DNA from: Paeniglutamicibacter psychrophenolicus
GTDB lineage: Bacteria; Actinomycetota; Actinomycetes; Actinomycetales; Micrococcaceae
Reading direction: 5' to 3'
DNA: 64,000 nt
Assembly: GCF_017876575.1 (NCBI RefSeq)
Contig: NZ_JAGIOE010000001.1
Location: 2,914,001-2,978,000 of the forward strand
Under the pieces are notes generated by a model. That model worked only from the letters and a program-made list of their open reading frames with translations. It made no database searches and had not been told where the DNA came from. Each line of letters starts with the position of its first letter. Within the stretch, counting starts at the first letter, position 1. A program made the translations under genes and the position numbers. Below are positions 17,955 through 26,617 of the stretch, piece after piece.

Positions 17955-19970
17955 GTGAAACCAGAGCAACTAGAACTACTGACTACTGTATCGGCGCCCA
18001 GCCTGAGCCCGGATGCAGGCCATGCCGTGGTGTCCGCCTCCCGGCCCAGCTTCGCCTCCGATTCATACGTGGGCCAGTTGTGGCTGCTGCAGCTCGACGG
18101 CTCCGCCCCGCCCCGGCGGTTGACCCGTGGAGAATCCGACAGCGGGCCGCGGCATTCCCCGGACGGCACCTGGATCGCCTTCCTGCGCGCCGATGCGAAG
18201 GGCGTCGCCCAGCTGGCCCTGGTCGAGGCCGCCGGCGGCGAGCCGAGGGTGCTGACCGAACGGGCGCTGGGCGTTGGGGGTTTTGCCTGGTCCCCGGACG
18301 GCGGCTCGATTGCCTTTGTCTCCCGCACCCCCGAACCGGGCCGCTATGGCTCCATCGACGATGTCGGCGCCGGGGCCGAGGCCCCGCGGCACATCACCAC
18401 CTTCAACTACCGCGGCGACGGGGTGGGCTTCACCGGGGACAAGGTCCAGGAACTGTTCACGCTGGATGTTCCGGACCATGAGAAGGAGCCGTTCATCCGT
18501 CCCCGGGGCCGGGCCGCCCACGGTCTCCACAAGGTGCCCAGCGGCCTGCCCGAGGTGACCGCGCGTGCACTGGCCGAGCAGGATGTGGCCGATCCCTGCT
18601 ACAGCCCCGATGGGCGGTGGATATACTTTGCCGCCGCGCTGCACCAGGGGCATGACACGGACCTGCGGTCTCAGGTCTACCGGGTGCCCGCCGGCGGGGA
18701 AGCCCCGGCGGCGCCCGAGCTGGTGTTGGGCGCCGCGGACTCCGAGTGGGCCTACCGGGCCCCGCGGTTCAGCAACGACGGGGCAACCCTCTTTGCCCTG
18801 GGCCAGTTCGTGGGGGAGTCGGGCACGGACTTCCTGGCGCGGCAGGTCGCCGTGTGTGCCGTTGACGCCCAGGCCACGGGCGTGCGCGGGGCCTCGGTGC
18901 TGACCGACACCGAAACCGTCGACTACACCGAGTGCGAGCAACTCGTGCCCCACGGCGACTCCGGGGTCCTGGCACTGGCCCGGGTGCGAGGCACCGGGGA
19001 ATTGCACCTGGTCACCGCCGGCGGCGAGAGCTCGGTGCTGGGAGCCGGCCCGCTGCTCATCCACGGGGCGGCATCGAGCGGGTCGAGGATCGTGGTGTCC
19101 TACTCTTCGGAGGAGTCACCGGGGGAGTGCGCCGCGCTGGAGGGCGGTTCGTTGCGCCGGCTGACGGAGTTCGGGAACGCACTGCGGCGGCAAACCACCG
19201 TCAGCGCCCCGCGCGAGGCCAGCTTCACCGCTCCGGACGGGTACCCGGTCCACGGCTGGATCCACCTGCCGCAGGGCCCCGGTCCGCACCCGGTGCTGCT
19301 GAACATCCACGGCGGTCCGTTCTCGCAATACGGGCCCGCCTACTTTGACGAGGCGCAGGTCTATGCAGCGGCCGGGTACGCGGTGCTGCAATGCAACCCG
19401 CGCGGCAGTTCGAGCTACGGGCGGGCACACGGGACGGCCATCAGGCACGCGATGGGCACCGTGGACCTGCAGGACGTCATGGCCTTCCTTGACGGTGCCT
19501 GTGCGAGCGAGCCGGAATTGGATGAGGGACGAGTGGGTGTCCTTGGCGGTTCCTACGGCGGGTACCTGACCGCCTGGACCATTGCCCATGAGCACCGCTT
19601 TGCCGCTGCCATGGTGGAACGCGGGTTCCTGGATCCGCTGTCCTTTGTGGGCACCAGCGACATCGGCTGGTTCTTCGCCGAGGCCTACACCGGATCGGAT
19701 CCCGAGCGGGTTGCCGCCCAGTCGCCGATGGCCAAGATCGGACAGGTGCGCACCCCGACGTTGGTCATGCACTCCGAGGGCGACTTCCGTTGCCCGGTGG
19801 AACAGGCCCAGCGGTACTACGTGGGCCTGAAGCAGCGCGGGGTGCCGGCAAAGTTCGTGCTGTTCCCGGGCGAGAGCCACGGGCTCAGCCGGGGAGGGTC
19901 CCCGTGGCACCGTCGCCAGCGTTTTGAGGCAATCCTGGAGTGGTTCAATCTGTATTTGCCGGTCAACTGA
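17955..19970 (+). CDS. S9 family serine peptidase (acylaminoacyl/prolyl oligopeptidase type)
   Basis: 671 residues. The N-terminal two thirds form a WD-like beta-propeller with repeated SPDG segments (RHSPDGTWIAFLRAD, AWSPDGGSIAFVSR, CYSPDGRWIYFA). The C-terminal alpha/beta hydrolase domain has the nucleophile elbow GGSYGGYL, an Asp in HSEGDFRCP and the His in GESHGLS. Such enzymes release acylated or proline-containing ends from short peptides in the cytosol. No signal peptide is seen. It is divergent from the rlmA-type gene with only 39 bases between starts. Confidence 0.93.
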   Translation: MKPEQLELLTTVSAPSLSPDAGHAVVSASRPSFASDSYVGQLWLLQLDGSAPPRRLTRGESDSGPRHSPDGTWIAFLRADAKGVAQLALVEAAGGEPRVLTERALGVGGFAWSPDGGSIAFVSRTPEPGRYGSIDDVGAGAEAPRHITTFNYRGDGVGFTGDKVQELFTLDVPDHEKEPFIRPRGRAAHGLHKVPSGLPEVTARALAEQDVADPCYSPDGRWIYFAAALHQGHDTDLRSQVYRVPAGGEAPAAPELVLGAADSEWAYRAPRFSNDGATLFALGQFVGESGTDFLARQVAVCAVDAQATGVRGASVLTDTETVDYTECEQLVPHGDSGVLALARVRGTGELHLVTAGGESSVLGAGPLLIHGAASSGSRIVVSYSSEESPGECAALEGGSLRRLTEFGNALRRQTTVSAPREASFTAPDGYPVHGWIHLPQGPGPHPVLLNIHGGPFSQYGPAYFDEAQVYAAAGYAVLQCNPRGSSSYGRAHGTAIRHAMGTVDLQDVMAFLDGACASEPELDEGRVGVLGGSYGGYLTAWTIAHEHRFAAAMVERGFLDPLSFVGTSDIGWFFAEAYTGSDPERVAAQSPMAKIGQVRTPTLVMHSEGDFRCPVEQAQRYYVGLKQRGVPAKFVLFPGESHGLSRGGSPWHRRQRFEAILEWFNLYLPVN

Positions 19971-19994
19971 TCCGCGAACCGAACGGGCTCGTAG

Positions 19995-20022
19995 CCACCC
20001 GACGGTGGTCACCGTCGGGTGG
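19995..20022. terminator. Bidirectional hairpin between S9 peptidase and def
   Basis: Perfect 13-bp arms (CCACCCGACGGTG and its complement) around a 2-base centre. It lies 24 bases after the S9 peptidase stop; the convergent def gene ends at 20297. Between 20023 and 20296 I see no gene. Confidence 0.75.
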
Positions 20023-20296
20023 AATGGATCCGGTGAATGCCGCCATGCCACCCTGGGGATTGACCGGCCTGGGAACGAATGCGGGCCATCGGCGCCCACA
20101 ACGTCCCTTGGAGTCCAGGTTCCCGGTTCCGGACGGCGGTCATGCAGCTTGCCCTGGCGGCACCGGGGTGTGCCCGGCGTTTCGGCCGGAACCCGACTCT
20201 GGCTAGGCGCGTTCCGGATCCGGGTCTTAATGGCGCAGCGGGCACCGTAATTGCCCGTGGGTGATCGTTCCGGATCGGTCGCCCATGGCTCAGCAG

Positions 20297-20974
20297 CTAA
20301 AAACCCAGCCCGACGCGTGCCTGGTCGATTCCGGGATTCGCCCAGCGCGGATACTCGTGGTTGGCGCACAGCGACCGGGTCAGTGCCTTGTCGATGTAGA
20401 CGGTGCCATCCAGGTGGTCGGTCTCGTGCTGGAAGATCCGCGCCTGCCATCCGGAGAAGTTCCTCCGCCGGGGGACTCCGTCGGCGTCAAGAAAGCTGGT
20501 GGAAATGTCGGCGGGCCGCTCCACCACGCCCTGGTATCCGTTGAACGACAGGCAGCCCTCGTAGAAAGCGGCCGTGCGGTCGCCGACCGGCCGGTAATGC
20601 GGATTGATGATCTCCAGGTAGTCCAGCGGCTCCCGCTCGCGTGCAGTTGCGATTTCGGGGTTGGTTTCGTAGAGATCCTGAAGCACGGCAATCCGCAAGG
20701 GGATGCCCAGCTGCGGTGCGGCCAGGCCGACGCCCGGAGCATCGAGCATTACCGTGCGCATGGCCCCCAGGAATCCTTGCAACAGTTCGGGCCCGAGTTG
20801 GCCGTCGAGCTCATTGGCCCGCATCCTCAATACCGGGTGCCCGAGCTGGACGATCGGCGGCATCTCGCCCGAGTCAACGAGGTCGACGAGGCGGGTAACT
20901 TCGCTGTGGATCCAGGCGGGGGAGTAGGGGGCCAATCCAGCGTTGTTTAAGTCGTCCATTGATTCTTTGCTCAT
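20297..20974 (-). CDS. def: Peptide deformylase
   Basis: 225-residue metal hydrolase that removes the N-formyl group from new proteins. All three motifs are present: GVGLAAPQ (81-88), EGCLS with metal ligand Cys141, and QHETDHLDG with His183, Glu184 and His187. An N-terminal extension of about 40 residues precedes the core. Its ATG overlaps the zapE stop by 4 bases (ATGA), so it is translated after zapE from one message. Confidence 0.95.
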   Translation of the reverse strand: MSKESMDDLNNAGLAPYSPAWIHSEVTRLVDLVDSGEMPPIVQLGHPVLRMRANELDGQLGPELLQGFLGAMRTVMLDAPGVGLAAPQLGIPLRIAVLQDLYETNPEIATAREREPLDYLEIINPHYRPVGDRTAAFYEGCLSFNGYQGVVERPADISTSFLDADGVPRRRNFSGWQARIFQHETDHLDGTVYIDKALTRSLCANHEYPRWANPGIDQARVGLGF

Positions 20975-22152
20975 GCGTTGGCGCCTTGGGTGGTTGGTTG
21001 TGTGGCGGAGGTTTGCAAGGCGTTCAGCCGGCTGGCCAGGCGTGCGGCGTCCAGCTCCGGCAGGTGGCCCAGCGACTCCGAGAAGTCGTCCTGCACCAGC
21101 AGGTCTAGGCGGATGTTGTGGTCGTACAGGACGTCGATGGCGTTGGCGAGGCGGCGCAGCCCAAACGGGGTCATGGCGGCAGCACCTGGCACGCCGGAAA
21201 CAACCCAGTGATTGAACTCCTTGGCCAGTTCGAGGTAGTCAAGCGTTGAAGTCAAAGATTCGCACAGATCGCCAAATTCGAACCAAAGTTGCCCGGGGAC
21301 AGCCCGGAGTGCACGGATGTGATGGCTGGTGGGCTTGAGGCTGGCCACCTCGTGCTCCGCCGGTGCGCTGAGTCCAATCCGGTGCAATTCAGCGGCGGCG
21401 GGGGCAACCAGGATGCTGCCGGTGTTGTAGCCGTGGCGCTGGGCATCGGCGACATCGATGCTGCGGTAGTCACGCTGGGCATCGAGCTCGTGGACATCCA
21501 TGTGCTCGCGGATCTCGGCAATCGTGGGCAAGATCAGGTGATGGTAGTACTCGTCGGCCAGAAGTTCCTCGGGAGGATAGTTCGAGGTGGTGACCAACAG
21601 AATCCGACGACCCATGATGAACTTGAACATCCGCGCCAGTAGCATCGCGTCGCCGGGGTCGTTGCAGTGGAACTCGTCGAAGCAAAGAACCTCGACGTTG
21701 CCCAGGATCGCCTCGATGGACTGCTCAATGGCGCTGGTTCGTGCCGCCACCCGGTCCATGCGTCCCCGGCCGTTGCCGAGCGCCCCTGGCTCCTCGATCT
21801 GGGCCAGGGCGGTCGCCGTGGCCTTGTGCGCGGTGGCGTGCAGCTCCCTGAAGAATTCATGGAAGTGGAATCGCCGCTTGTTGTTGGTTGGAAGGGCATC
21901 GAAGAAGGCGCCCAGGATCCAGGTTTTTCCCCGGCCGGGAGGCCCCCACAGGTAAACGTGGTCACCGGAGGGGGATTGGCGCTGCCGGGACAGGTGCCGC
22001 TGCGCCTTTCGTGCCAGCAAACCGATCGTGCCGCGTTGCTGCGGGTCGAGGCCCAAGCCCTCGGCCACGGCACGCTCGAGAATGACGTCCTGTATTCCTC
22101 GCGGGGCGCCGGCATGTGCACCTGCATGGACGTCTGAATATTGATGTGGCAT
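20971..22152 (-). CDS. zapE: ZapE/AFG1-like ATPase
   Basis: 393-residue AFG1-type P-loop ATPase. Walker A is GPPGRGKT (residues 70-77 from this start) and Walker B is VLCFDEFHCND; the family segment VTTSNYPPEELL follows. In proteobacteria ZapE associates with the Z ring; in mitochondria AFG1 supports protein quality control. The role in actinobacteria is inferred. ATG 22152 is taken as the start; a TTG at 22182 would add ten residues. It is the first gene of a two-gene operon with def. Confidence 0.85.
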   Translation of the reverse strand: MPHQYSDVHAGAHAGAPRGIQDVILERAVAEGLGLDPQQRGTIGLLARKAQRHLSRQRQSPSGDHVYLWGPPGRGKTWILGAFFDALPTNNKRRFHFHEFFRELHATAHKATATALAQIEEPGALGNGRGRMDRVAARTSAIEQSIEAILGNVEVLCFDEFHCNDPGDAMLLARMFKFIMGRRILLVTTSNYPPEELLADEYYHHLILPTIAEIREHMDVHELDAQRDYRSIDVADAQRHGYNTGSILVAPAAAELHRIGLSAPAEHEVASLKPTSHHIRALRAVPGQLWFEFGDLCESLTSTLDYLELAKEFNHWVVSGVPGAAAMTPFGLRRLANAIDVLYDHNIRLDLLVQDDFSESLGHLPELDAARLASRLNALQTSATQPTTQGANA

Positions 22153-22559
22153 ACCATCGAGTTTCCCTGAATAACTATGCAAGCGCCAAAACAGGCCGAA
22201 AAGTAGTTATGTCAACCAATAGTTATCCCTGCCAACGACGCGGAGGAGCGGCAGAAACACGCAGGTTCCACAGAGATACTCCAGGATTTTCCACTTTTGG
22301 TCGGCGCCTGCCGCCGGCGGGCACCGAAGTCCGTTGGCGCGCTCGGCGCGGGACCACGGGCGGTTGCCGACGCGCCGCACGCCGAAAACGAAAAAAGCGG
22401 TATTTTCGGGGGAGTCGGACACAATTGAGGCAGGCATCTGGATGTGCTGGAATGTGCGGATTTCACCACTTTCAGATCCCTGGGCATTGCGCCGATAATC
22501 TACATTATGTCAAGTTGGCTTTAGGGGGCACTCCCCAGCGAGTGAACTGGGCCCCGAAT
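22153..22559 (-). promoter_or_regulatory. zapE upstream region with three TAGTTAT repeats
   Basis: About 400 bases with no gene. Near zapE the 7-mer ATAACTA occurs at 22171-22177 and, inverted as TAGTTAT, at 22204-22210 and 22220-22226. A minus-strand TTGACA (22210-22215) lies between the last two copies. The copies could be operator sites for a regulator of zapE-def. The rest, up to the transposon, shows nothing I can name. Confidence 0.35.
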
Positions 22560-22564
22560 GTTGT
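22560..22564. repeat. Left copy of the 5-bp target-site duplication (GTTGT)
   Basis: GTTGT directly precedes the transposon's left terminus and is repeated directly after its right terminus at 27645-27649. Five-base duplications are the hallmark of Tn7-like transposition. Confidence 0.85.
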
Positions 22565-22590
22565 TGTCCTGTCTCATTACAGGTGAGGCA
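22565..22590 (+). repeat. Left terminal inverted repeat
   Basis: 26 bases beginning TGTCCTGTCTCATTAC and ending GTGAGGCA. The same 26 bases recur at 27647-27672 as the left end of the older relic element, and in partly matching form as the right end of this element. Confidence 0.88.
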
Positions 22591-22738
22591 ATCTCACTAC
22601 ACCCGAAGCATTAGGTGATTTTGTCTCACTACATCCGAAGCATCCGCTGGTTTTGTCTCACTACACCCGAGGCAAACATGCTTCTGTCTCACTACACCCG
22701 AAGCATCCGCCGCTTTTGTCTCACTACACCCGAAGCAT
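22590..22738 (+). repeat. Left-end array of five transposase-binding repeats, about 32-bp period
   Basis: Five direct copies of a 21- to 22-base unit resembling TGTCTCACTACACCCGAAGC. They start at 22590 (partial), 22622, 22654, 22685 and 22717, so the spacing is 32, 32, 31 and 32 bases. That equals three helical turns and would place bound TnsB on one face of the DNA. The last copy covers the -35 region of the tnsA promoter. Confidence 0.85.
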
Positions 22739-22754
22739 TCGGGCGTTCTCGGCT

Positions 22755-22767
22755 TACACTGGGTGCC
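22755..22767 (+). promoter_or_regulatory. Leaderless promoter of the tns operon
   Basis: TACACT at 22755-22760 ends 7 bases before ATG 22768. The same arrangement is kept in the relic copy (TACACT 27710-27715, ATG 27723). The -35 position falls in the last transposase-binding repeat, which predicts repression by the element's own TnsB. Confidence 0.6.
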
Positions 22768-23535
22768 ATGGGACGCGCGCTGTTGGCGTCCGACGTGGAA
22801 GCCGGGCCCAAGGATCCTGCAGGTTCCCTGATCTTCAGGGAGCAATTTTCCTCCGCCACGACCAGCGACCTTCTGGCGCACTGCTGGGCAACCGACTTCG
22901 AGAACTCCCCGCCGGTTCGCCGCGTTGCCGCGTACAAGGGACAACGCAATTTCTCCGGCCTCTGGTGGTGCGCCTCCACCAACCGGCATGTCGGCTTCGA
23001 GTCCTGGCTGGAACGCGACCACCTGATACGCCTGGATCTTGATGCCAAAGTCACGGGCATTGCCTCCCAGCCCTTCAGGATCAAGCTTCCGAAGCCACTC
23101 CCCCAAACCTGGCACGTTCCCGACTACTTTGTCCGCCGAGCCGACGGCACCTGCCTTGTGATCGATGTCCGACCAGACGCCAGGGTCAAGGCCGAAGACC
23201 AGCTCGTTTTTGATGCCACTGCAAACCTCTGCGCGACGGTGGGATGGGACTACCGCCGCCTGGGAGACCTTCCCTGCGTGGGGCGTGCCAACCGCCACTG
23301 GATTGCTGGATATCGGCATCCACGGTGCCGCAACCAGGAAACGGCCAACGCGGCATTGCGGCGCTTGAACCATGATGGGCCTTCCACCATCAGGGATACA
23401 GCCCAAAGATTGGGTGATCCGGTGCTCGTGCTTCCCACGATTTTCCACCTGATGTGGTGCCAAGAAGTCAAGGTTGACTTGGATTTTCACCGGTTGCACC
23501 TGGACAGCGAGGTTTGGGCAGGCGGGACGCCATGA
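22768..23535 (+). CDS. tnsA: TnsA-like transposase endonuclease subunit
   Basis: 255 residues. TnsA has a restriction-endonuclease fold and cuts the 5' strand ends of Tn7-like elements so that they are fully excised. Candidate active-site residues are Glu78 (GFESWLERD) and Asp119 (HVPDYFV). The third motif, normally E/Q-x-K, appears as D133-V-R135 in CLVIDVRPD. ATG 22768 follows a leaderless promoter. The stop overlaps the tnsB start (ATGA). The family assignment rests on these motifs and on the operon. Confidence 0.85.
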   Translation: MGRALLASDVEAGPKDPAGSLIFREQFSSATTSDLLAHCWATDFENSPPVRRVAAYKGQRNFSGLWWCASTNRHVGFESWLERDHLIRLDLDAKVTGIASQPFRIKLPKPLPQTWHVPDYFVRRADGTCLVIDVRPDARVKAEDQLVFDATANLCATVGWDYRRLGDLPCVGRANRHWIAGYRHPRCRNQETANAALRRLNHDGPSTIRDTAQRLGDPVLVLPTIFHLMWCQEVKVDLDFHRLHLDSEVWAGGTP

Positions 23536-25616
23536 AGCCAATACCCGGGGCGTTGAGCATTGGCCAGGACATCGAACTGCACGGCACCAGGTTCCAGGTG
23601 AATGCCTTTGACGGTGGTGCGGTGGTTCTCTCGGCGCCAGGCTCGGCGCCGGCGATGATCAAGATCGGCGCGCTTTACGCCGATCCAAGCTTCAAGATCC
23701 TTGACCAGCCAAAGGTCCGCCGACGGTTCACCGGATCATCGCCGCTCTTTGATTCCCTGCCGCCCGCCGTCCGGGATCGTGCCCGGTGGCTTGAAGGACA
23801 CATCACCGAGGTGCTGGATGGCGTTGCCCTTAATGAGGACGCCGAGCGCCCGCCTCGGAGCGAATACAGCGTCACCGTGCACTCCTTGCGGCAGCGGGAA
23901 AAGAGCAAATGCGCCGAGTTGAAGCTGTTGGGTGAAGACATCAGTTTCAGCACCTTCCAGCGGCTTCGCATTGCCTATGAGCGCGAAGGCATCATCGGGC
24001 TCACGGATCAACGACTGAGCAGGGCAACGCCCCTGAGCGGGCAAACAGACCCACGGGTCGTCGAGGCCCTCCAAACGATGTTGGAGAGGAACATCCACGA
24101 ATCCTCCGGAACGTTGGACCGCCTGATCCACCAGGTTCGCCATCAACTGGAGGAAGAACATGGGGTTGGCGTGGTGCCCGTTCCTTCCCGGGCCACCTTT
24201 CATCGACTGGTGAAGAAGCTTGCCCAGGGCAGGCATGCCACCGGGTCGGCCCGGACCCGAAGAACCCTGGCCCAGCAACCTGAGACCCCCTTTGGCAGCG
24301 TCTATCCCGTGCGTCCCGGGGAGTTGATGCAGATCGATTCGACTCCCCTGGATGTTGCCATCGAACTTGACGACGGGATCATCGGACGGGTTGAGCTGAC
24401 CGCCTTGGTGGATGTTGCGACCCGCACCATCTGCGCAGCCGTCGTCCAACCCACGACCAAGGCGGTTGATGCGGCGTTGCTCCTGGCCAGGTGCTTGACC
24501 CCGGAGATGATGCGTCCGGGTTGGCCCGAAGCGATCTCGATGGCTGCCTCGGCCCTTCCCTATCGGTCGATGAGGAGCATCGATGAGCGGCTTGAGGGCG
24601 CGGCCGACAAGCCCGTGATCACGCCCGAAACCATTGTCTGCGACCACGGCAAGGCCTACCTTTCGAACACCTTCAAAACAGCGTGCCGGTCCTTGGGGAT
24701 CAGCATTCAACCGGCGCACCCCGATACGCCCACGGACAAGCCCGTTATTGAGCGCACCCTCCAATCCGTGGGGACCTTGTTCTGCCAATATGTCACCGGC
24801 TACCTGGGCTCCTCGGTGGAACGGCGCGGCAAGAATGCCGAGGCCCAGGCGGTCTATTCCCTGGTGGAGATGCAGGATCTTCTGGATGAATGGGTCGTCA
24901 CCGCGTGGCAGAACCGCCCGCACGAGGGACTGCGCGACCCGCTCAGCCCGCAGCGGGTGTTCACGCCCAATGAAAAATATGCGGCGCTGGTCTCGGTGAG
25001 CGGATACGTCCCGGTTCCGTTGGGACCGGATGACTACATCGAGTTGATGCCCGCCGAAGCGCGGGTGATCAACAGCTACGGCGTCAAGATCAGGCATCGC
25101 GTCTATGACAGCACGGAGCTGAATCCCTACCGCGGGCAAGGATCCGGGATCAATGCCTTAAAGGACCGGTGGGAAATACGCTGGGACCCCTACGACGTGG
25201 GCAGGATCTGGGTCCGCAACCACCACGACGGCGGGTGGATCACCGCCTATTGGCGCCAGCTCCATGCATCGCCCCAACCCTTTGGTGAGGATGTCTGGGA
25301 ACGCGGCCGCCAAATCGTTGCCACCCGCACCGGGAACAGGGCATCGGAGGAGGCCATCAAGGCGGCCGTGGACGGGCTGCTGGCACGGGCAGCGGAGCCT
25401 TCTCCACGGGCCAGGAAGCCATCGGCGCAGGACCGGCGAACCGTGGCCAGAAACAAGGCCACCAGCAAGCACGACTGGGCACCGCCAGAGGCCGAAAAAC
25501 CAACACCGCCCATGGACAAGACAGCTCCAGAGAATGATTTGTCCGACGCTGAACTCGCGAAGATCGTTCCCTTGAAAATCTATGACGCCAGGGCCGAGGC
25601 GGAACGATGGTGGTAA
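23532..25616 (+). CDS. tnsB: TnsB-like DDE transposase
   Basis: 694 residues. The rve/DDE catalytic core is clear: Asp269 in MQIDSTPLDV, Asp371 in CDHGKAYLSNTF and Glu407 in DKPVIERTLQSVG, with 35 residues between the second Asp and the Glu. N-terminal helix-turn-helix regions (LRQREKSKCAELKLLGEDIS, REGIIGLTDQRLSR) should bind the end repeats. The C-terminal tail of about 100 residues is charged and contains a TnsC-contacting-type segment. TnsB joins the 3' ends to target DNA. It overlaps tnsA by 4 bases and tnsC by 10 bases. Confidence 0.95.
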   Translation: MKPIPGALSIGQDIELHGTRFQVNAFDGGAVVLSAPGSAPAMIKIGALYADPSFKILDQPKVRRRFTGSSPLFDSLPPAVRDRARWLEGHITEVLDGVALNEDAERPPRSEYSVTVHSLRQREKSKCAELKLLGEDISFSTFQRLRIAYEREGIIGLTDQRLSRATPLSGQTDPRVVEALQTMLERNIHESSGTLDRLIHQVRHQLEEEHGVGVVPVPSRATFHRLVKKLAQGRHATGSARTRRTLAQQPETPFGSVYPVRPGELMQIDSTPLDVAIELDDGIIGRVELTALVDVATRTICAAVVQPTTKAVDAALLLARCLTPEMMRPGWPEAISMAASALPYRSMRSIDERLEGAADKPVITPETIVCDHGKAYLSNTFKTACRSLGISIQPAHPDTPTDKPVIERTLQSVGTLFCQYVTGYLGSSVERRGKNAEAQAVYSLVEMQDLLDEWVVTAWQNRPHEGLRDPLSPQRVFTPNEKYAALVSVSGYVPVPLGPDDYIELMPAEARVINSYGVKIRHRVYDSTELNPYRGQGSGINALKDRWEIRWDPYDVGRIWVRNHHDGGWITAYWRQLHASPQPFGEDVWERGRQIVATRTGNRASEEAIKAAVDGLLARAAEPSPRARKPSAQDRRTVARNKATSKHDWAPPEAEKPTPPMDKTAPENDLSDAELAKIVPLKIYDARAEAERWW

Positions 25617-26617
25617 TCAACAACCTCCCCACCGACAGCCGTGCACCAACGACGACCCTCGAGGGCTGGCGCAGTTTCGTGGAGGACGAACCACACGCCT
25701 TCGAGCTCCTGCCCGAGCGCCAGTTCAAGGCATTGCCGGTGGCCCGACGCGAACTCTATGACGAAAACCGGATCAGCTACCACTCCGATCTCGGCGTCAT
25801 CCAAACCTCCACGGTCCGCAACATCATCCACCAGGGCCGGCTGCTGACCATGCTCAACCAACGCGAAATCAGTGCCCGGCGGGGAATGATCGTCTCGGGT
25901 CCGTGGGCCTCGGGGAAAACCACGGCCATCAAGCAACTCGGAAGGACCCATGAGCTGCGGATCAACCTGAGATACCCGGACCAGAACCGTATCCCGGTCG
26001 TTTACATCACCACCCCGCCCAAGGGATCCCCCCGCAAGCTGGCCAGCGAATTCGCCAACTTCCTGGGCCTGCCCCAACGCCCACGCCACAACGTCACCGA
26101 CATCACCGAAGCGGTCTGCCAGGTCCTGACCGCGGCACGCACCGACCTGGTCATCGTCGATGAGATCCACAACCTGAACCTGGCCACCAGCGCCGGGGAA
26201 GACATGTCCGACCACCTGAAATACTTCACCGAACACATGCCGGCAACCTTCATCTATGCCGGGATCAACGTGGAAAACTCGGGTCTCTTTGCGGGGCTTC
26301 GCGGACGCCAGATCTCTGCCCGCTCGATCCTCACCACCACCGGACCCTTCCCCTACGGCGAGGAATGGCAATCGCTGGTCGCCACCCTGGAAGCCGCGCT
26401 GCGCCTGCACCGGCACGCGCCCGGCACCCTGACGCGCGAGGCCAAATACCTGCATTACCGCACCAGCGGAGGGATCAGCAGCCTCTCGCACCTCGTACGG
26501 CAAGCCGCCATCAGCGCCATCCTGACCGGAAAGGAGCGCATCGACCGGGCACTGATGGAGGCCACCACCATCGACCATGCAGCCGAATCACACATCCACG
26601 GTGCGGCCAGGCCATGA
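25607..26617 (+). CDS. tnsC: TnsC-like AAA+ ATPase, transposition regulator
   Basis: 336 residues. Walker A is GPWASGKT (98-105) and Walker B is LVIVDEIHNL with Asp185 and Glu186. TnsC-type ATPases polymerise on target DNA, connect the target selector to TnsA/TnsB and provide target immunity. The segment TTPPKGSPRKLASEFANFLG (135-154) is also found, altered, in the relic at 27723-28331. The stop overlaps the tniQ start (ATGA). Confidence 0.93.
   Translation: MVVINNLPTDSRAPTTTLEGWRSFVEDEPHAFELLPERQFKALPVARRELYDENRISYHSDLGVIQTSTVRNIIHQGRLLTMLNQREISARRGMIVSGPWASGKTTAIKQLGRTHELRINLRYPDQNRIPVVYITTPPKGSPRKLASEFANFLGLPQRPRHNVTDITEAVCQVLTAARTDLVIVDEIHNLNLATSAGEDMSDHLKYFTEHMPATFIYAGINVENSGLFAGLRGRQISARSILTTTGPFPYGEEWQSLVATLEAALRLHRHAPGTLTREAKYLHYRTSGGISSLSHLVRQAAISAILTGKERIDRALMEATTIDHAAESHIHGAARP

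Noticed and set aside
22501-22560. tRNA gene or glmS-type attachment site beside the transposon
   Set aside because: The hairpin-like GGGGGCACTCCCC and flanks do not fold into a cloverleaf, and no glmS gene is nearby.
22590-22738. CRISPR-like array of short direct repeats
   Set aside because: The repeats are regular (about 32-bp period), but the spacers are only about 10 bases, there are no cas genes, and the same repeat recurs at both ends of the transposon. They are transposase-binding sites.
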